Assembly (NCBI GenBank): GCA_029257185.1 | Contig: JARICT010000036.1 | Location: forward strand, 1-64,000 | Source of the DNA: Quadrisphaera sp. | Lineage (GTDB): Bacteria; Actinomycetota; Actinomycetes; Actinomycetales; Quadrisphaeraceae | Direction of reading: 5' to 3' | Length of the DNA stretch: 64,000 nt | Shown here: positions 63,469 to 64,000 of the stretch, piece after piece | Layout: each line of letters begins with the position of its first letter | How positions within the stretch are numbered: the stretch's first letter is position 1 | Program-made: the position numbers and the translations under genes | The notes under the pieces: generated by a model | Seen by the model: only the letters and a program-made list of their open reading frames with translations | Database searches by the model: none | Told to the model about the DNA's origin: nothing

Positions 63469-64000
63469 ACGGCACGGGCATGGTGAGCCGCGTCCTGTCC
63501 GCCCTCCTCGCGCTCGCCCTGTTCCTCGACGGCCTGCTGCTCGCGGTCGAGGCCGTCCTCACGGCGCTGCAGCGCCCGGGGTGGCTCGTCCCGCGCACCG
63601 CGTGGGCGGACGCGCTGAGCACGGCCACGTGGCAGGACGACGTGGTGCAGCTCGTCGCGATCGGCGCCGTCGTCGTGGGGCTGCTCCTGCTGGTCTCCGC
63701 GCTGCGGCGCGGCGCTCCCGGCACGCTGGCGCTGCCGACCACCACCGACGGCGTGAACGTCCGCGCCCACCGCCGCGGCGTGGAGCGCACGGTCGTGGCG
63801 GCAGCCCGCCGCACCGACGGGGTCAGCGGGGCGCACGCGAGCGCCACGCGCCGCGCGGTCACGGTGGTGGCGTCCACCTCGCGGCGCGACCCCGGCGACC
63901 TGGAGCGCGTCGTGAAGCGTGCCGTCGACGCCCGGCTGGCCGAGCTGGGGCTGGGCGGACGGCTGCGCTCACGCGTCAGCCTCGACCGGAGGGGAGCCCG
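63465..64000 (+). CDS. DUF6286 membrane protein (AmaP-like), 3' part missing
   Basis: 178 codons before the window ends, with no stop. GTG 63465 overlaps the upstream stop (GTGA). Two membrane helices at about 6-30 and 62-85 (VVQLVAIGAVVVGLLLLVSAL) frame a short extracellular loop; the cytoplasmic part begins TDGVNVRAHRRGVERTVV and continues into an Asp23-like partner domain. DUF6286/AmaP proteins anchor Asp23 at the membrane, which fits its place in the operon. Confidence 0.85.
   Translation, partial: MNGTGMVSRVLSALLALALFLDGLLLAVEAVLTALQRPGWLVPRTAWADALSTATWQDDVVQLVAIGAVVVGLLLLVSALRRGAPGTLALPTTTDGVNVRAHRRGVERTVVAAARRTDGVSGAHASATRRAVTVVASTSRRDPGDLERVVKRAVDARLAELGLGGRLRSRVSLDRRGA

Overview
The window is very GC-rich (strong G/C bias at third codon positions, many GTG starts, frequent 4-bp GTGA/ATGA stop-start overlaps) and carries typical actinobacterial families: a GAF-ANTAR regulator, a WXG100 protein, an Asp23/DUF6286 envelope-stress operon, DUF3263 plus LytR_C proteins, DivIVA-like coiled-coil proteins and an XPB helicase. 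It looks like a free-living high-GC actinobacterium; a Kineosporiaceae-like host is possible but is only an impression. I see no rRNA, tRNA, CRISPR array, phage or insertion sequence. The layout is ordinary chromosome.

Bases 1-13200: the end of a peptide-type ABC ATPase and a DapA-family aldolase; a GH15 glucoamylase divergent from a small membrane protein; DUF5996, NmrA-like and luciferase-like monooxygenase genes; a shortened DoxX gene and a GNAT gene around a palindromic operator; a HAD phosphatase; a helicase-associated protein; a GGDEF/EAL protein with a decayed EAL domain. Bases 13200-21200: a membrane protein coupled to the XPB helicase, an HtrA-like protease coupled to xylulokinase, an OmpR-type two-component pair, and an orphan WXG100 protein. 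Bases 21200-27000: aldose epimerase, molybdenum-cofactor genes (moaA, moaD, moaE and a DUF4031/MobA-like fusion) and two envelope-type proteins. Bases 27000-36400: groEL under two CIRCE operators, a cold-shock gene, an Fe(III)-type ABC uptake system with DtxR/IdeR-like boxes, LytR_C and DUF3263 proteins, uracil-DNA glycosylase and an SGNH hydrolase.

Bases 36400-44600: two long coiled-coil proteins (polarity/cytoskeleton type), a GGDEF-EAL protein with an intact EAL domain, a methyltransferase and a YihY membrane protein. Bases 44700-47900: a tightly coupled four-gene operon (GT2 glycosyltransferase, acyl-CoA dehydrogenase-like protein, PIG-L deacetylase, NodS-like methyltransferase), the best candidate for an undescribed pathway. 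Bases 47900-51600: oxidoreductase, HAD phosphatase, aldo/keto reductase and a phosphotransferase. Bases 51600-59400: a two-component system whose kinase is broken by a perfect 31-bp tandem duplication, an Asp-rich small protein, and a divergent operon of phosphotransferase, GH57 glycosidase, a 24-codon ORF and an ABC exporter. Bases 59400-64000: a ferritin-like/VIT1 fusion, DUF2382, GAF-ANTAR and an Asp23-type operon running off the edge.

A recurring feature is a -10-like hexamer (TAnnnT or a close variant) 6-8 nt before an ATG or GTG that lacks a ribosome binding site. This suggests many leaderless mRNAs, and in several places it decides the start codon.
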